This document shows positions 1 to 8,153 of a stretch of DNA of 64,000 nucleotides, piece after piece. How positions within the stretch are numbered: the first letter of the stretch is position 1; each line of letters opens with the position of its first letter. The translations under genes were made by a program, and so were the position numbers. The notes beneath the pieces were generated by a model. The model ran no database searches and was not told the origin of the DNA. It saw only the letters and a list, made by a program, of their open reading frames with translations. Location of the stretch: assembly GCF_023015765.1 (NCBI RefSeq), contig NZ_JALKAL010000011.1:68693-132692 (forward strand), written 5' to 3'. Origin of the DNA: Ornithinimicrobium sp. F0845 (lineage in GTDB: Bacteria > Actinomycetota > Actinomycetes > Actinomycetales > Dermatophilaceae).

Positions 1-926
1 CGGTTGGGTGAGCCGTTGCAGGCGTTGGCGCTGTCGTTGCCTGCCGCCACGACGTAGGTCACGCCCGAGTTGATCGAGTTGCGGACCGCCTGGTCCAGCG
101 CGGAGGAGTTGCCACCGCCCAGGCTCATGTTGGCCACCGACGGGCCGGAGGCGTTCTGCGTGACGTAGTCGATGCCCGCGATGACGCCGGAGTTGGTCCC
201 GGAGCCGCTGCAGTTCAGCACCCGGACCGCGATGAGGTCGACGTCCTGCGCCACGCCATACCGCTCGCCGCCCACCGTGCCGGCCACGTGCGTGCCGTGC
301 CCGTTGCAGTCCTGGGCACCGCGCCCGTCGTTGATGGCGGTGAACCCCTCCGAAGCGCGGCCGGAGAACTCCGTGTGCGCGGTGCGGATGCCCGTGTCGA
401 TGACGTAGGCCGTGACGCCCTCGCCACTGGCTGCGTAGGTGTAGGTGCCGTTCAGGGGGCGGTCCCGCTGGTCGACCCGGTCCAGTCCCCAGGTCGCGTT
501 GGTCTCGGTGCCCGAGGCGGTGAGCGCGACGGTGGTGTCCTGTTCGACGTAGGCCACGTGCGGGTTGTTGCGGATCCCGGCGAGTGCGCGGTCGTTGGCC
601 TGCACGGTGAAACCGGTGAGGGCCGTGTCGTAGGACTGCAGCACCCGGCTGCCGGTGGAGGTCAGCGAGTTCCGCGCCACGGACAGGGCACGGCTGGGGG
701 CGTCCTTGTCGAAGACGACGATGTAGCGGCCCTCGATCGGCTCACCGCCCTGGGGCACCACGAGGGGGGCGGGCTCGGAGCGCGTGGCGGCGAAGCTTCC
801 TGCGTCCTCCCGGTCGGGTGGCGCACCCCGGTCCGTGGTGGCAGCCTGGACCGCTCCCACCGGGGCGAGGGCAACCAGCGCCCCGACGGCCAGCGCACCG
901 GCACGTCGCATCAATGATGTGGACAT
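1..926 (-). CDS. secreted subtilisin-like serine protease (peptidase S8), 3' part outside window
   Basis: The first 308 residues are visible. A signal peptide (about 1-28, ending AQA) is followed by an inhibitor I9-type propeptide ([10 protein letters not shown]... to about residue 130) and the S8 catalytic domain. The catalytic Asp is in VIDTG (residue 177) and the catalytic His in [11 protein letters not shown] (residue 210). The nucleophile motif GTSMA would lie beyond the window. The order propeptide-proteinase K/aqualysin-like domain is that of extracellular actinobacterial proteases that mature by autoprocessing. The ATG at 924-926 has a strong AGGAAAGGAA ribosome binding site just upstream. 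Family assignment is firm; substrate is unknown. Confidence 0.93.
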   Translation of the reverse strand, partial: MSTSLMRRAGALAVGALVALAPVGAVQAATTDRGAPPDREDAGSFAATRSEPAPLVVPQGGEPIEGRYIVVFDKDAPSRALSVARNSLTSTGSRVLQSYDTALTGFTVQANDRALAGIRNNPHVAYVEQDTTVALTASGTETNATWGLDRVDQRDRPLNGTYTYAASGEGVTAYVIDTGIRTAHTEFSGRASEGFTAINDGRGAQDCNGHGTHVAGTVGGERYGVAQDVDLIAVRVLNCSGSGTNSGVIAGIDYVTQNASGPSVANMSLGGGNSSALDQAVRNSINSGVTYVVAAGNDSANACNGSPN

Positions 927-1009
927 CGGATTCCTTTCCTTTCCGCCTCGGGAATGAAGCGGTGCCGATCACCCTGCGGCCAGAAATCCGCGCTGGCAAG
1001 AGTTAACAA

Positions 1010-1936
1010 TTAGAACGAGGTGTCAGGGAACGCATCATGCGGGTCATCGGTCCATTTCCAGCGCGCCCCCACCACGCCCGGACGGCCGTCCAGCTCCACG
1101 AGGAGCAGACCGTGCTCGGGGTCCAGCGGCAGCGGCTCGGTGGTCGGCTCTCCGTCGACAGGCTGGGCGTAACGCTCGCACGCGACGGGCACCGCCCCCG
1201 GGTCGAAGACCACCTCCAGGACGTACTGCCGGGTGCCCATGCGGCGTCGACGCTCCCAGCGGAAGGCGGGCGGGTAGGGGGCGGACTGGACGAACTCGTA
1301 CTCCACCGTGACGAACTCACCGCGGCGCAGCGGCCGGGGCAGCAACAGCTCCGCGGCCACCACTCCCGACCCCGGCGAACTGGTGGTCCGGCCCACCCGG
1401 CAGCGCTGCAGGGCACGTGGCCGAGGCACCGGACAGCGGGGGTCGTCGTTGCCGTGCATGACGACGAGGCGGTCCACCCCGTCCCGCTCGCTCCGCATGA
1501 TCTGCCTGGTCGTGGTGCTGCGCTCGGTCCGATCTGGTCCGACGCGCACCCGATCGTGGACGCTCACCCTCGTCAGGTAGTCCTCGGTGCCACCGGCGAC
1601 GCCCTCCATCGCTGACACCACGGCTGGCAGCTCGTCCCACAGCTCCCGCAGGGTCGGCGGCGCTTGGTTGCGGCCCCGGACCGGTGGCCGACCCAACTGT
1701 CCCGCGAGGTGTCCCGGCTCGACCTCGAGGATCCGCTCCAGGGTGGCCAGGCACTCCAGGGAGGTGCGTCGCCCGGGCTGACTTCGGCCGGACTGCCAGT
1801 AGCTCAGGGTGGCGGCGCTGACGGGCGTGCCCGCGTCCTCCAGCCGGGCGACGAGACGCCCCAGGCCGAGGCCCCGCTGGTCGATCGCCTCGCGCAGGGC
1901 GGTCGCGAACGGTGTGGCGCTCGGTGCAGCGGCCAC
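1010..1936 (-). CDS. XRE-family helix-turn-helix regulator with large C-terminal domain
   Basis: A 308-residue protein whose N-terminus (FATALREAIDQRGLGLGRLVARL... VSAATLSYWQSGRSQP) reads as a Cro/C1-type DNA-binding domain. The remaining 220 residues are of unknown function and contain no motif I recognise, so the effector or partner is unknown. I prefer the GTG at 1936 because AGGGG sits about nine bases upstream; the frame is open to another GTG at 2005. It lies between an exported protease and ferritin, both divergent or separate units, so the target is not evident. Two similar CAAGAGTT...AACAAT motifs flank the gene and could be its sites (speculative). Confidence 0.75.
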   Translation of the reverse strand: MAAAPSATPFATALREAIDQRGLGLGRLVARLEDAGTPVSAATLSYWQSGRSQPGRRTSLECLATLERILEVEPGHLAGQLGRPPVRGRNQAPPTLRELWDELPAVVSAMEGVAGGTEDYLTRVSVHDRVRVGPDRTERSTTTRQIMRSERDGVDRLVVMHGNDDPRCPVPRPRALQRCRVGRTTSSPGSGVVAAELLLPRPLRRGEFVTVEYEFVQSAPYPPAFRWERRRRMGTRQYVLEVVFDPGAVPVACERYAQPVDGEPTTEPLPLDPEHGLLLVELDGRPGVVGARWKWTDDPHDAFPDTSF

Positions 1937-2182
1937 GGCTCTCACCCCTTGCGATCGCACATCCGGAAACCATTCCTGAATACGGCAAGGCTGCAGAGTA
2001 CCCACCAGTAACCTCGACGTCTATGCCAGGGACGCAAAGAATAGGTCAAGAATGCGTTGGCCTTTGTCAAGAGTTGGATTAACAATCATGTGCCGCCCGG
2101 TAATCGAGGTGGTGCCCGGCCCAGATCAGGATCGCCACACCTTGCTAGCGCAGAGCGCGGTGATGGGTCTAGTTTCGACAGC

Positions 2183-2686
2183 ATGGCTCTCAACGACACG
2201 CTCCTGAAGGCACTGTCCGACCAGATCACCCTCGAACTCGAGTCCTCGATCGTCTATCTCCAGCTGGGGATCGCCCTGGACGACCAGGATCTGCCCGGCA
2301 TGGCCGGCTGGATGCGCCTGCAGTCCGACGAGGAGCGCGATCACGCCGCCAAGTTCATCGCGCACGTCACCGACCGCGGCGGCCGGCCACAGATCGGGGC
2401 CATCCCCGCGCCCCAGTCCGTGGACGGTCTCAGCGTGCTCGCGGCGTTCGAGACCTCCCTGGCCCACGAGCAGAAGGTGTCCGAGTCGATCCGCAACCTC
2501 TACCGGCTGGCCCAGGCGGAGGGCGACATCGACGTCATCCCGCTGCTGCACTGGTTCATCGAGGAGCAGATCGAGGAGGAGGCCACGGTCTCCGAGATCG
2601 TCGGCCGGGTGAAGCTGATCGGTGACGACGGGGCAGGTCTCCTGCGGCTCGACGCCGAGCTGGGGTCGCGCACCGCCGCCGAGTGA
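2183..2686 (+). CDS. ferritin-like iron storage protein
   Basis: A 167-residue four-helix ferritin. The N-terminus DQITLELESSIVYLQLGIAL supplies the helix-A ferroxidase Glu, and SDEERDHAAKFIAHV the helix-B Glu/His pair (EExxH). Length and spacing match bacterial non-heme ferritin (Ftn/BfrB type), which oxidises Fe(II) and stores Fe(III) in a 24-mer shell. No bacterioferritin haem Met is obvious. The ATG at 2183 has no Shine-Dalgarno sequence; a TAGTTT -10-like hexamer at 2170-2175 places transcription start almost at the ATG, so a leaderless mRNA is plausible. Two GTCAAGA direct repeats about 21 bp apart (2045-2051, 2066-2072) may be regulatory. Confidence 0.93.
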   Translation: MALNDTLLKALSDQITLELESSIVYLQLGIALDDQDLPGMAGWMRLQSDEERDHAAKFIAHVTDRGGRPQIGAIPAPQSVDGLSVLAAFETSLAHEQKVSESIRNLYRLAQAEGDIDVIPLLHWFIEEQIEEEATVSEIVGRVKLIGDDGAGLLRLDAELGSRTAAE

Positions 2687-2693
2687 CCCGACC

Positions 2694-3568
2694 GTGGCAG
2701 CCCTCTGGTTCCTGGCCAGGCGCCGGACCTACGACCAGTTCCTCGAGAGCTATGACCCCGCGCAGGCCAGGACCGTCGACAGCACCGGCTCGACCCTGCT
2801 GCACGCCGCACTGGCCAACAAGCCCCCGGACCGCGCGCTGATCGCCGGTCGCCTGCTCGATGACGGGGCTGACCCGGCGGCGTCACCGCAGACGGGGTGA
2901 CCACCGCGCACGTGCTGCTGGGCCGACCCCGCCTGGACGCCGCCACGGACGCCGCGTTGCTGCGGCGCCTGTTCGAGGGCGGGTGCGATCCCAACCGCAC
3001 CATGGAACGCTTCGGGACCCCGCTGGTCACCCTCGCGCGACAGCTGAAGTTCACCGACGAGACGCTGGCCCCCTTCTATGACGTGCTCCTCGCGGCACCG
3101 GGTTTCGACCCGATGGCTCCTCCACCACCCGCTCCCTCGACGTTCGAGGCCCTGGTCCTCCTGGGTGAGCGGCGCGCCATACTGACCGATCGTGTGCGGG
3201 ATCTGCTGCGGGCGCAGGGCCGGCAGCCTCCGCCCGTGACGGCCCCCGTCGCGCAGGTCGGCGACGTAGCGGCCGCCCGGCGCGTGGCCCGGGCCGCGCT
3301 GGACGAGCTGGAGCGGGAGTATGCCGTACCGCTGGCTCTGTGGGAGGACAACCCTGCGGTGGACGTCGTCGCCGACCACGGGGACGTCTGGGTGGTGAGC
3401 TGGAACTCGGTCGAGTACCTGCGCACCCTCGAGTTCTCCCGGCAGGTGCTGGCCGGGCCGATCGCCGTGCCCAAGGACGGCAGCGGCTGGCTGGTGCTCG
3501 GCACCGCCCTACCCCTGGAGGAGGAGCTCCGGGAGTGGCGCGTGGCGACCGGCCGGGTGTCCGACTAA
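2694..3568 (+). pseudogene. ankyrin-repeat protein fused to Imm35/YrhB-like domain, broken by a one-base frameshift
   Basis: The reading frame from GTG 2694 encodes an ankyrin-like N-terminus (STGSTLLHAALANKPPDRALIAGRLLDDGADPA) that stops at 2898-2900. The next frame, from 2897, continues the same fold (VTTAHVLLG... LLRRLFEGGCDPNRT). Restoring one G near 2878-2884 (GGCGGCGTC to GGCGGCGGTC) joins them as ...DPAAVTADGVTTAHVLLG, which reads naturally. I therefore see a single gene with a one-base deletion (genuine or a sequencing error). The C-terminal third (ALDELEREYAVPLALWEDN... WVVSWNSVEYL... GPIAVPKDGSGWLVLGTALPLEEEL) resembles the YrhB/immunity-35 domain. It starts eight bases after ferritin. 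Alternatively, GTGA coupling could make two proteins. Confidence 0.65.
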
Positions 3569-3659
3569 CCGTCGAGCACCCTCCTGCGCGACCTCGTCGG
3601 TAGGGGATGGGTACCGTGGGCGCGACGGGCCAGGGCGGCCCGCCAGGCGAGGAGGCCCT

Positions 3660-5183
3660 ATGTCACTGCTCACCCGGTCCAGCACCGTCGATGGCGTCCT
3701 GCGGCGCAGCGCAGCCCGCTACGAGGACACGGTTGCGCTCAGCTTCGCCGACCGGACCTGGACCTATCGCGAGCTCGACCACGCGGTCACCCGGGTGGCT
3801 GCCCACCTGCTGGGGCTCGGTCTGACCAAGGGTGACCGGGTCGCCGCCCTCGGGCGCAACAGCGACGGCTACCTCATCGCCTTCCTGGCCTGTGCTCGCG
3901 CCGGGCTGGTCCACGTCCCGCTCAACTACAACCTGCTGGGTGGCGAGCTCGACTACCTGCTGAAGCAGTCGGGCAGCACCGCCCTCCTGCTGGATCCTGC
4001 CCTCGGGAAGTCCCTGGACGGCATACCGGAGTCGACTCTCGGCGGGATCGCTCACCGGATCCCGCTGCGGGACGCCGACGACTCGGTCATCGCAGTCGCG
4101 ACCGAGGGCGAGGTGCCGGCCCTCGATGTTGAGGTGACCGACGAGGACCTGGTGCAGCTGCTCTACACCTCGGGCACGACATCCCGGCCCAAGGGCGCCA
4201 TGATGAGCCACAAGGCGCTCGTCCACGAGTACCTCTCCTGCATCGTCGAGCTCGACCTGGCGACCGACGACAACCCGCTGCACGTCATGCCGCTCTACCA
4301 CTCGGCCCAGATGCACGTCTTCCTGCTGCCGTGGCTGGCCATCGGCGCGACCAACACCGTGCTGGAGGTCCCTGACCCCGGGGAGGTGCTCCGCCGCATC
4401 GAGCAGGACGGTCACCGGGCCTTCTTTGCGGCGCCGACGCTGTGGGTCGCCGTGGCCAACCACGCCGACTTCGCGGGACGGGACCTGTCTGGGCTGCGCA
4501 AGGCCTACTACGGCGCCTCGATCATGCCCGGTCCGGTCCTGCAGCGGCTGCTGGAGAAGGCGCCCGACTGCGGCTTCTACAACTGCTTCGGGCAGTCCGA
4601 GGTGGCGCCGCTGACCTGCGTGCTCCGTCCGGAGGAGCATCCCACCAGACCGGACTCGGCCGGCAAGCCCGTGCTCTTCGTCGAGGCCCGGGTGGTTGAT
4701 GCCGAGGGTCGGGACGTCGCGGTGGGGGAGAGCGGTGAGATCGTCTATCGCTCGCCGCAGCTGTGCACCGGCTACTGGGACAACGAGGAGGCCACTGCCG
4801 AGGCCTTCGCGGACGGGTGGTTCCACTCCGGTGACCTGGTGCGCGTCGACGAGGAGGGCTTCGTCTTCGTCGTCGACCGGATCAAGGACGTCATCAACAC
4901 CGGTGGTGTCCTCGTGGCCTCCCGTGAGGTAGAGGACGCGATCTACACCCACCCGGCGGTCGCCGAGGTCGCGGTCGTGGGGGTCCCCGACGAGAAGTGG
5001 GTGGAGGCGATCGCCGCGTTCGTGGTCCGCAAGGGCGAGGTCGACGAGGCCGCCATCATCGAGCACGTCCGCGGCAGCCTGGCGGCCTTCAAGGTGCCCA
5101 AGCGGGTCACCTTCCTCGACGACCTGCCCCGCAATGCCTCGGGCAAGATCCTCAAGCGCGAGCTGCGAGACGCCGGTGCCTAG
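3660..5183 (+). CDS. acyl-CoA synthetase (AMP-forming), FadD13-like
   Basis: A 507-residue ANL-superfamily enzyme activating a carboxylic acid to its CoA thioester through an acyl-adenylate. Visible motifs are the P-loop-like LLYTSGTTSRPKGAM (about residues 162-176), YNCFGQSE (about 308), the hinge GWFHSGDLVRVDEEGFVFVVDRIKD, and the C-terminal catalytic lysine in NASGKILKREL. The ATG at 3660 follows GAGGAGG. Its stop overlaps the start of the enoyl-CoA hydratase gene, so the two are co-translated and probably act on the same fatty or aromatic acid. Chain-length specificity cannot be told from sequence. Confidence 0.92.
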   Translation: MSLLTRSSTVDGVLRRSAARYEDTVALSFADRTWTYRELDHAVTRVAAHLLGLGLTKGDRVAALGRNSDGYLIAFLACARAGLVHVPLNYNLLGGELDYLLKQSGSTALLLDPALGKSLDGIPESTLGGIAHRIPLRDADDSVIAVATEGEVPALDVEVTDEDLVQLLYTSGTTSRPKGAMMSHKALVHEYLSCIVELDLATDDNPLHVMPLYHSAQMHVFLLPWLAIGATNTVLEVPDPGEVLRRIEQDGHRAFFAAPTLWVAVANHADFAGRDLSGLRKAYYGASIMPGPVLQRLLEKAPDCGFYNCFGQSEVAPLTCVLRPEEHPTRPDSAGKPVLFVEARVVDAEGRDVAVGESGEIVYRSPQLCTGYWDNEEATAEAFADGWFHSGDLVRVDEEGFVFVVDRIKDVINTGGVLVASREVEDAIYTHPAVAEVAVVGVPDEKWVEAIAAFVVRKGEVDEAAIIEHVRGSLAAFKVPKRVTFLDDLPRNASGKILKRELRDAGA

Positions 5184-5949
5184 ACACGAGCCGCGCGGCG
5201 TGCGCACGGAGGTGGACGGCGCGGTGCTCCGCATCGTCCTGGACCGACCGGAGGCCGCCAACGCCTTCGACATCCCCGCGACGCTGGCGCTGCGTCAGGC
5301 ACTCGATCGCGCCGAGGACGAGCAGTATGCGACGGTGCTGCTCTCCGGGGCGGGTGCCCGCTTCTGCGCTGGTGGGGACCTCGCCTCCTTCGCGGACGCA
5401 CCCGTCGGTGAGCGGTCGGCATACTTGCTCGAGCTGGCGACCATGCTGGAGGCCGAGCTGCGGCGACTGGCCGCCCTGCCCAAACCCGTTGTTGCCGCGG
5501 TGCATGGAGCTGTTGCCGGTGCCGGCCTGGGCTTTGTGCTGAGCTCGGACATCGTCGTCGCGGCGCGCTCCACGAAGTTCGTGTGGGCCTACGCCGGGGT
5601 CGGGCTGACGCCGGACTGCGGGGTGTCCTACCTGTTGCCTCGGGCGATCGGGCTCCCGCGCGCCCTGGACTTCGCGATCGGCGGCACGGCGCTGAGCGCC
5701 GACACGGCCCGGGATTGGGGGCTCGTCGCCCGGGTGGCCGAGGACGACGACGTCCAGCAGGCGGGGATCGACCTGGCGCGCACCCTCGCGGCTGGCCCCG
5801 TCGGCGCCCATGCCCACGCCAGCCGGCTGCTGCGTCGAGGGTTCGAGGTGGATCGGGACACGCACGCCTCCGACGAGGCCGCGACGATCGCCGCGCGGAT
5901 CACGACGCCCGAAGCGAGCGCACTCATCGAGCGTTTCATCGGCCGCTGA
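5176..5949 (+). CDS. enoyl-CoA hydratase/isomerase family protein
   Basis: A 257-residue crotonase-fold protein. The core motifs ANAFDIPATLALRQAL, GARFCAGGDLASF (oxyanion-hole region) and VAAVHGAVAGAGLGFVLSSDIVVAA are present, so it should bind an acyl-CoA and stabilise an enolate. I do not see the classical pair of catalytic glutamates of mitochondrial-type hydratase at both positions (AYAGVGLTPDCGVSYLLPR carries an Asp), so isomerase or another crotonase activity is possible. GTG 5176 overlaps the end of the acyl-CoA synthetase gene by eight bases, implying coupled expression and a shared pathway. Confidence 0.88.
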   Translation: MPRHEPRGVRTEVDGAVLRIVLDRPEAANAFDIPATLALRQALDRAEDEQYATVLLSGAGARFCAGGDLASFADAPVGERSAYLLELATMLEAELRRLAALPKPVVAAVHGAVAGAGLGFVLSSDIVVAARSTKFVWAYAGVGLTPDCGVSYLLPRAIGLPRALDFAIGGTALSADTARDWGLVARVAEDDDVQQAGIDLARTLAAGPVGAHAHASRLLRRGFEVDRDTHASDEAATIAARITTPEASALIERFIGR

Positions 5950-6057
5950 CGAGGCTGGTCTGGTGGACGCCGGTGGACTCACACCCAACGTCTGGGTGCG
6001 GTTCGAACGCGTCGGTTCCGCGGGTCTGCAGAAGGGTCCAGCAGTGCAACAGACGTA

Positions 6058-6131
6058 GATGTCACGGCTCGGCGACAAACCCGCATGTCATGGTACTGTG
6101 ACATTCGTGAATGTCACAGATCCGTGACATC
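6058..6131 (+). promoter_or_regulatory. nested palindromic operator upstream of hipBA
   Basis: Two perfect inverted repeats share the core TGACAT/ATGTCA. The inner one is CTGTGACATT-CGTG-AATGTCACAG (arms 6096-6105 and 6110-6119). The outer one is GATGTCACGG (6058-6067) facing CCGTGACATC (6122-6131). Four half-sites thus lie within 74 bp, ending 22 bp before the hipB start. HipB-type antitoxins repress their own operon by binding such palindromes as dimers, so cooperative binding of HipB or a HipAB complex is the obvious reading; the site assignment is inference. Confidence 0.75.
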
Positions 6132-6153
6132 GACGGGTTTGGAGGTAGGCCGC

Positions 6154-6420
6154 ATGCTCAGGACCGTCCGAGACGTCGGTGCGGCGGTGCGCCGAGCACG
6201 CCGGGAGGCCGCGCTCAGCCAGCAGGCCCTTGCGGATCGGGCGGGGGTCTCTCGCCAGTGGCTCTCACGCGTGGAAGCGGGGAAAGGCCCATCTGCCGAG
6301 ATGGGCAAGGTGCTCGACGTCCTCGCCGCGCTCGGACTCGCGATAGACCTGGTGACCACCCCCGTTGCCGAGGCCAAGGACGACGACCCGTTTGCCGGTC
6401 TCTTCGAGAACGGATCATGA
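6154..6420 (+). CDS. hipB: HipB-like antitoxin / transcriptional repressor
   Basis: An 88-residue XRE-type helix-turn-helix protein (VGAAVRRARREAALSQQALADRAGVSRQWLSRVEAGK) with a short C-terminal tail rich in Asp (KDDDPFAGLFENGS). In the family, HipB neutralises HipA and represses the operon. The ATG at 6154 is chosen because GGAGG lies about ten bases upstream and this start leaves the palindromic operator outside the coding sequence; a longer frame exists to 6085 but would run through the operator. Its stop overlaps the hipA start (ATGA at 6417-6420), the usual toxin-antitoxin coupling. Confidence 0.88.
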   Translation: MLRTVRDVGAAVRRARREAALSQQALADRAGVSRQWLSRVEAGKGPSAEMGKVLDVLAALGLAIDLVTTPVAEAKDDDPFAGLFENGS

Positions 6421-7721
6421 CAGCCTTCCTGAACGTCTACCTCGACGGCGTCCTTGCCGGACAACTGGCGCAGAACCCCGGTGGGGCGCTCGCCTTTGCC
6501 TACTCCAGTGCCTACACCGCCCGTGCCAACCCCACACCGCTCTCGCTGGCGATGCCGCTGAGTGGGTCGTCCCACTCGAACCGTGTCGTCTCCGCCTGGC
6601 TCGAAGGGCTCCTCCCGGACAACCTTGCCGTCCGGGAGGAGTGGGCTCGTAGGTTCGAGGTGTCACCGCGCAACCCGTTCGCCCTGCTTCGACACGTCGG
6701 GCGCGATGCCGCGGGGGCCGTACAGGTGCTCCCCGTCGACGTCGACCCATCGGATGCAGCTCAGCGCACGGGTGACGTCCGCCGGCTGACGGACGACGAG
6801 TTCTCGGATCTTCTCTTGCGGCTGTCGGTCCGCGATCACGGCTGGGACGTCGGTGCCGGCTCGGGACGATGGAGTCTGGCGGGAGCGCAGAACAAGGTGG
6901 CGCTTCACCGCCTGGACGACGGCGGGTGGGGTGTTCCCCAGGACTCGACGCCCACGACGCACATCCTCAAGCCGAACCCCGCCGGGACCCGCTTCGAGGA
7001 CCTGCACGTCAACGAGTTCGTGTGCCTGCGCGCCGCGGGTCTCCTAGGGCTGCGCGTCGCCTCAGTGGACCTGGTCGACGTCGGCGGTGCCCAGACTCTG
7101 GTCTCCACCCGCTACGACCGCGGCCGCGGACAAGACGGGGTGTGGCTGCGCCTCCATCAGGAAGACCTGTTGCAGGCGATGAGCTACCCACCGTCCAAGA
7201 AGTACCAGTCCGACGGGGGCCCCAGCGTCAAGAACGTTGCCTCCCTCCTGTCGACGCTGTCCCTCGCCGACCGCGATGCCGTGCGGTCGGCGTTCTTCGA
7301 CGCCTTCGCCTTCAACGTCCTGATCGGGGGGACCGACGCCCATGCGAAGAACTATTCGCTGCTCCTGCGTGGGCCGCGGGTGGCCATGGCACCCCTCTAC
7401 GACGTCGCTTCCTACGCGCCGTACCTCAAGAGGGGCGAGGCGGTGCGGAGCTCGATGAAGGTGGGGCGCCACTGGCACGTCCGCGACGTGACCGTCGAGG
7501 ACTGGGTGGCTGTCGGGCATTCTCTGGGCCTTGAGGCACCGGAGGCCGTGGATCGTGTGGAGCGCCTGCGCACCGGCCTTCCCGAGGTGGTTCTCGCAGC
7601 GGCTGAGGCTGCACCCGCACCCTTCGTCGAAGAGGCACGCCGCGTCGCAGATGCCGTCGCTGCGCAGGGCCATCTCAAAGTTCCACGCCTTCCGCGCGAG
7701 CCGCGCAGACAGCCAAGGTGA
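6417..7721 (+). CDS. hipA: HipA-family serine/threonine kinase toxin
   Basis: A 434-residue protein of full HipA length. It has the N-terminal HipA_N region (LNVYLDGVLAGQLAQNPGG... WLEGLLPDN), the autophosphorylated loop RWSLAGAQNKVAL (Ser153, equivalent to E. coli Ser150), the catalytic Asp307 in GGTDAHAKNYSLLL, and the metal-binding Asp329 in PLYDVAS. E. coli HipA phosphorylates glutamyl-tRNA synthetase and causes growth arrest and persistence; the target here is unknown. All key residues are present, so the toxin looks intact. It is followed by a strong hairpin at 7756-7787. Confidence 0.93.
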   Translation: MTAFLNVYLDGVLAGQLAQNPGGALAFAYSSAYTARANPTPLSLAMPLSGSSHSNRVVSAWLEGLLPDNLAVREEWARRFEVSPRNPFALLRHVGRDAAGAVQVLPVDVDPSDAAQRTGDVRRLTDDEFSDLLLRLSVRDHGWDVGAGSGRWSLAGAQNKVALHRLDDGGWGVPQDSTPTTHILKPNPAGTRFEDLHVNEFVCLRAAGLLGLRVASVDLVDVGGAQTLVSTRYDRGRGQDGVWLRLHQEDLLQAMSYPPSKKYQSDGGPSVKNVASLLSTLSLADRDAVRSAFFDAFAFNVLIGGTDAHAKNYSLLLRGPRVAMAPLYDVASYAPYLKRGEAVRSSMKVGRHWHVRDVTVEDWVAVGHSLGLEAPEAVDRVERLRTGLPEVVLAAAEAAPAPFVEEARRVADAVAAQGHLKVPRLPREPRRQPR

Positions 7722-7755
7722 CCACTGCAGTACTTTTCTGAGCACGGACGCGACG

Positions 7756-7787
7756 GAAGCCCTTCCCCGACGACCTGGAAGGGCTTC
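7756..7787. terminator. bidirectional terminator hairpin between hipA and tRNA-Ala
   Basis: Perfect 11-bp stem GAAGCCCTTCC/GGAAGGGCTTC (7756-7766, 7777-7787) with a ten-base loop. No clear T-run follows on either strand. It lies between convergent transcripts (hipA on plus, tRNA-Ala on minus). Confidence 0.7.
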
Positions 7788-7796
7788 TGACCTCGG

Positions 7797-7869
7797 TGGA
7801 GCCTAGGGGACTCGAACCCCTAACCCCCTGCTTGCAAAGCAGGTGCGCTACCAATTGCGCCAAGGCCCC
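7797..7869 (-). tRNA. tRNA-Ala (TGC)
   Basis: A 73-base cloverleaf on the minus strand. The acceptor arm GGGGCCT pairs with AGGCTCC (one G-U), the anticodon loop is CTTTGCAAG with anticodon TGC, the variable loop is AGGGGGTT-like, and the T arm is AGGGGTTCGAGTCCCCT. CCA is not encoded. It sits downstream of tRNA-Ile and gyrA, as in most Actinomycetota. Confidence 0.95.
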
Positions 7870-7909
7870 GTGCCGACCGCGGTCGGCGGGTGTTCAGTTG
7901 TGGTTGTGC

Positions 7910-8050
7910 TCAGTTGTCGCTGGGAGGCTCCGTGGTCACCCCGTCGGTGGCCTCGGCCCAGAGGTCACGCTCGGCCTCCTGGTCCTGGAGCTTCTTCACG
8001 ACGGCCGCGACCCCCGCAGCCAGGGCGGCGAACACCAACAGACGCTTCAT
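7910..8050 (-). CDS. DLW-39 family micro-protein
   Basis: A 46-residue protein, MKRLLVFAALAAGVAAVVKKLQ followed by the diagnostic ERDLWAEATD near the C-terminus. The N-terminal half is a single membrane helix with a basic start. The family is named for its DLW motif and about 39-residue length, is actinobacterial, and commonly lies next to tRNA-Ala near gyrA; its function is unknown. GAGGAG precedes the ATG at 8050. Confidence 0.88.
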   Translation of the reverse strand: MKRLLVFAALAAGVAAVVKKLQDQEAERDLWAEATDGVTTEPPSDN

Positions 8051-8153
8051 GAGACTCCTCAGCTCGAACGTGCCCAGCAAGGATACCTGCGCCGGGCCGC
8101 TCCGTCCTAAATCGAGCCGCCTCCCCACCGCACGCTCACCCGGGATGCTCCCG

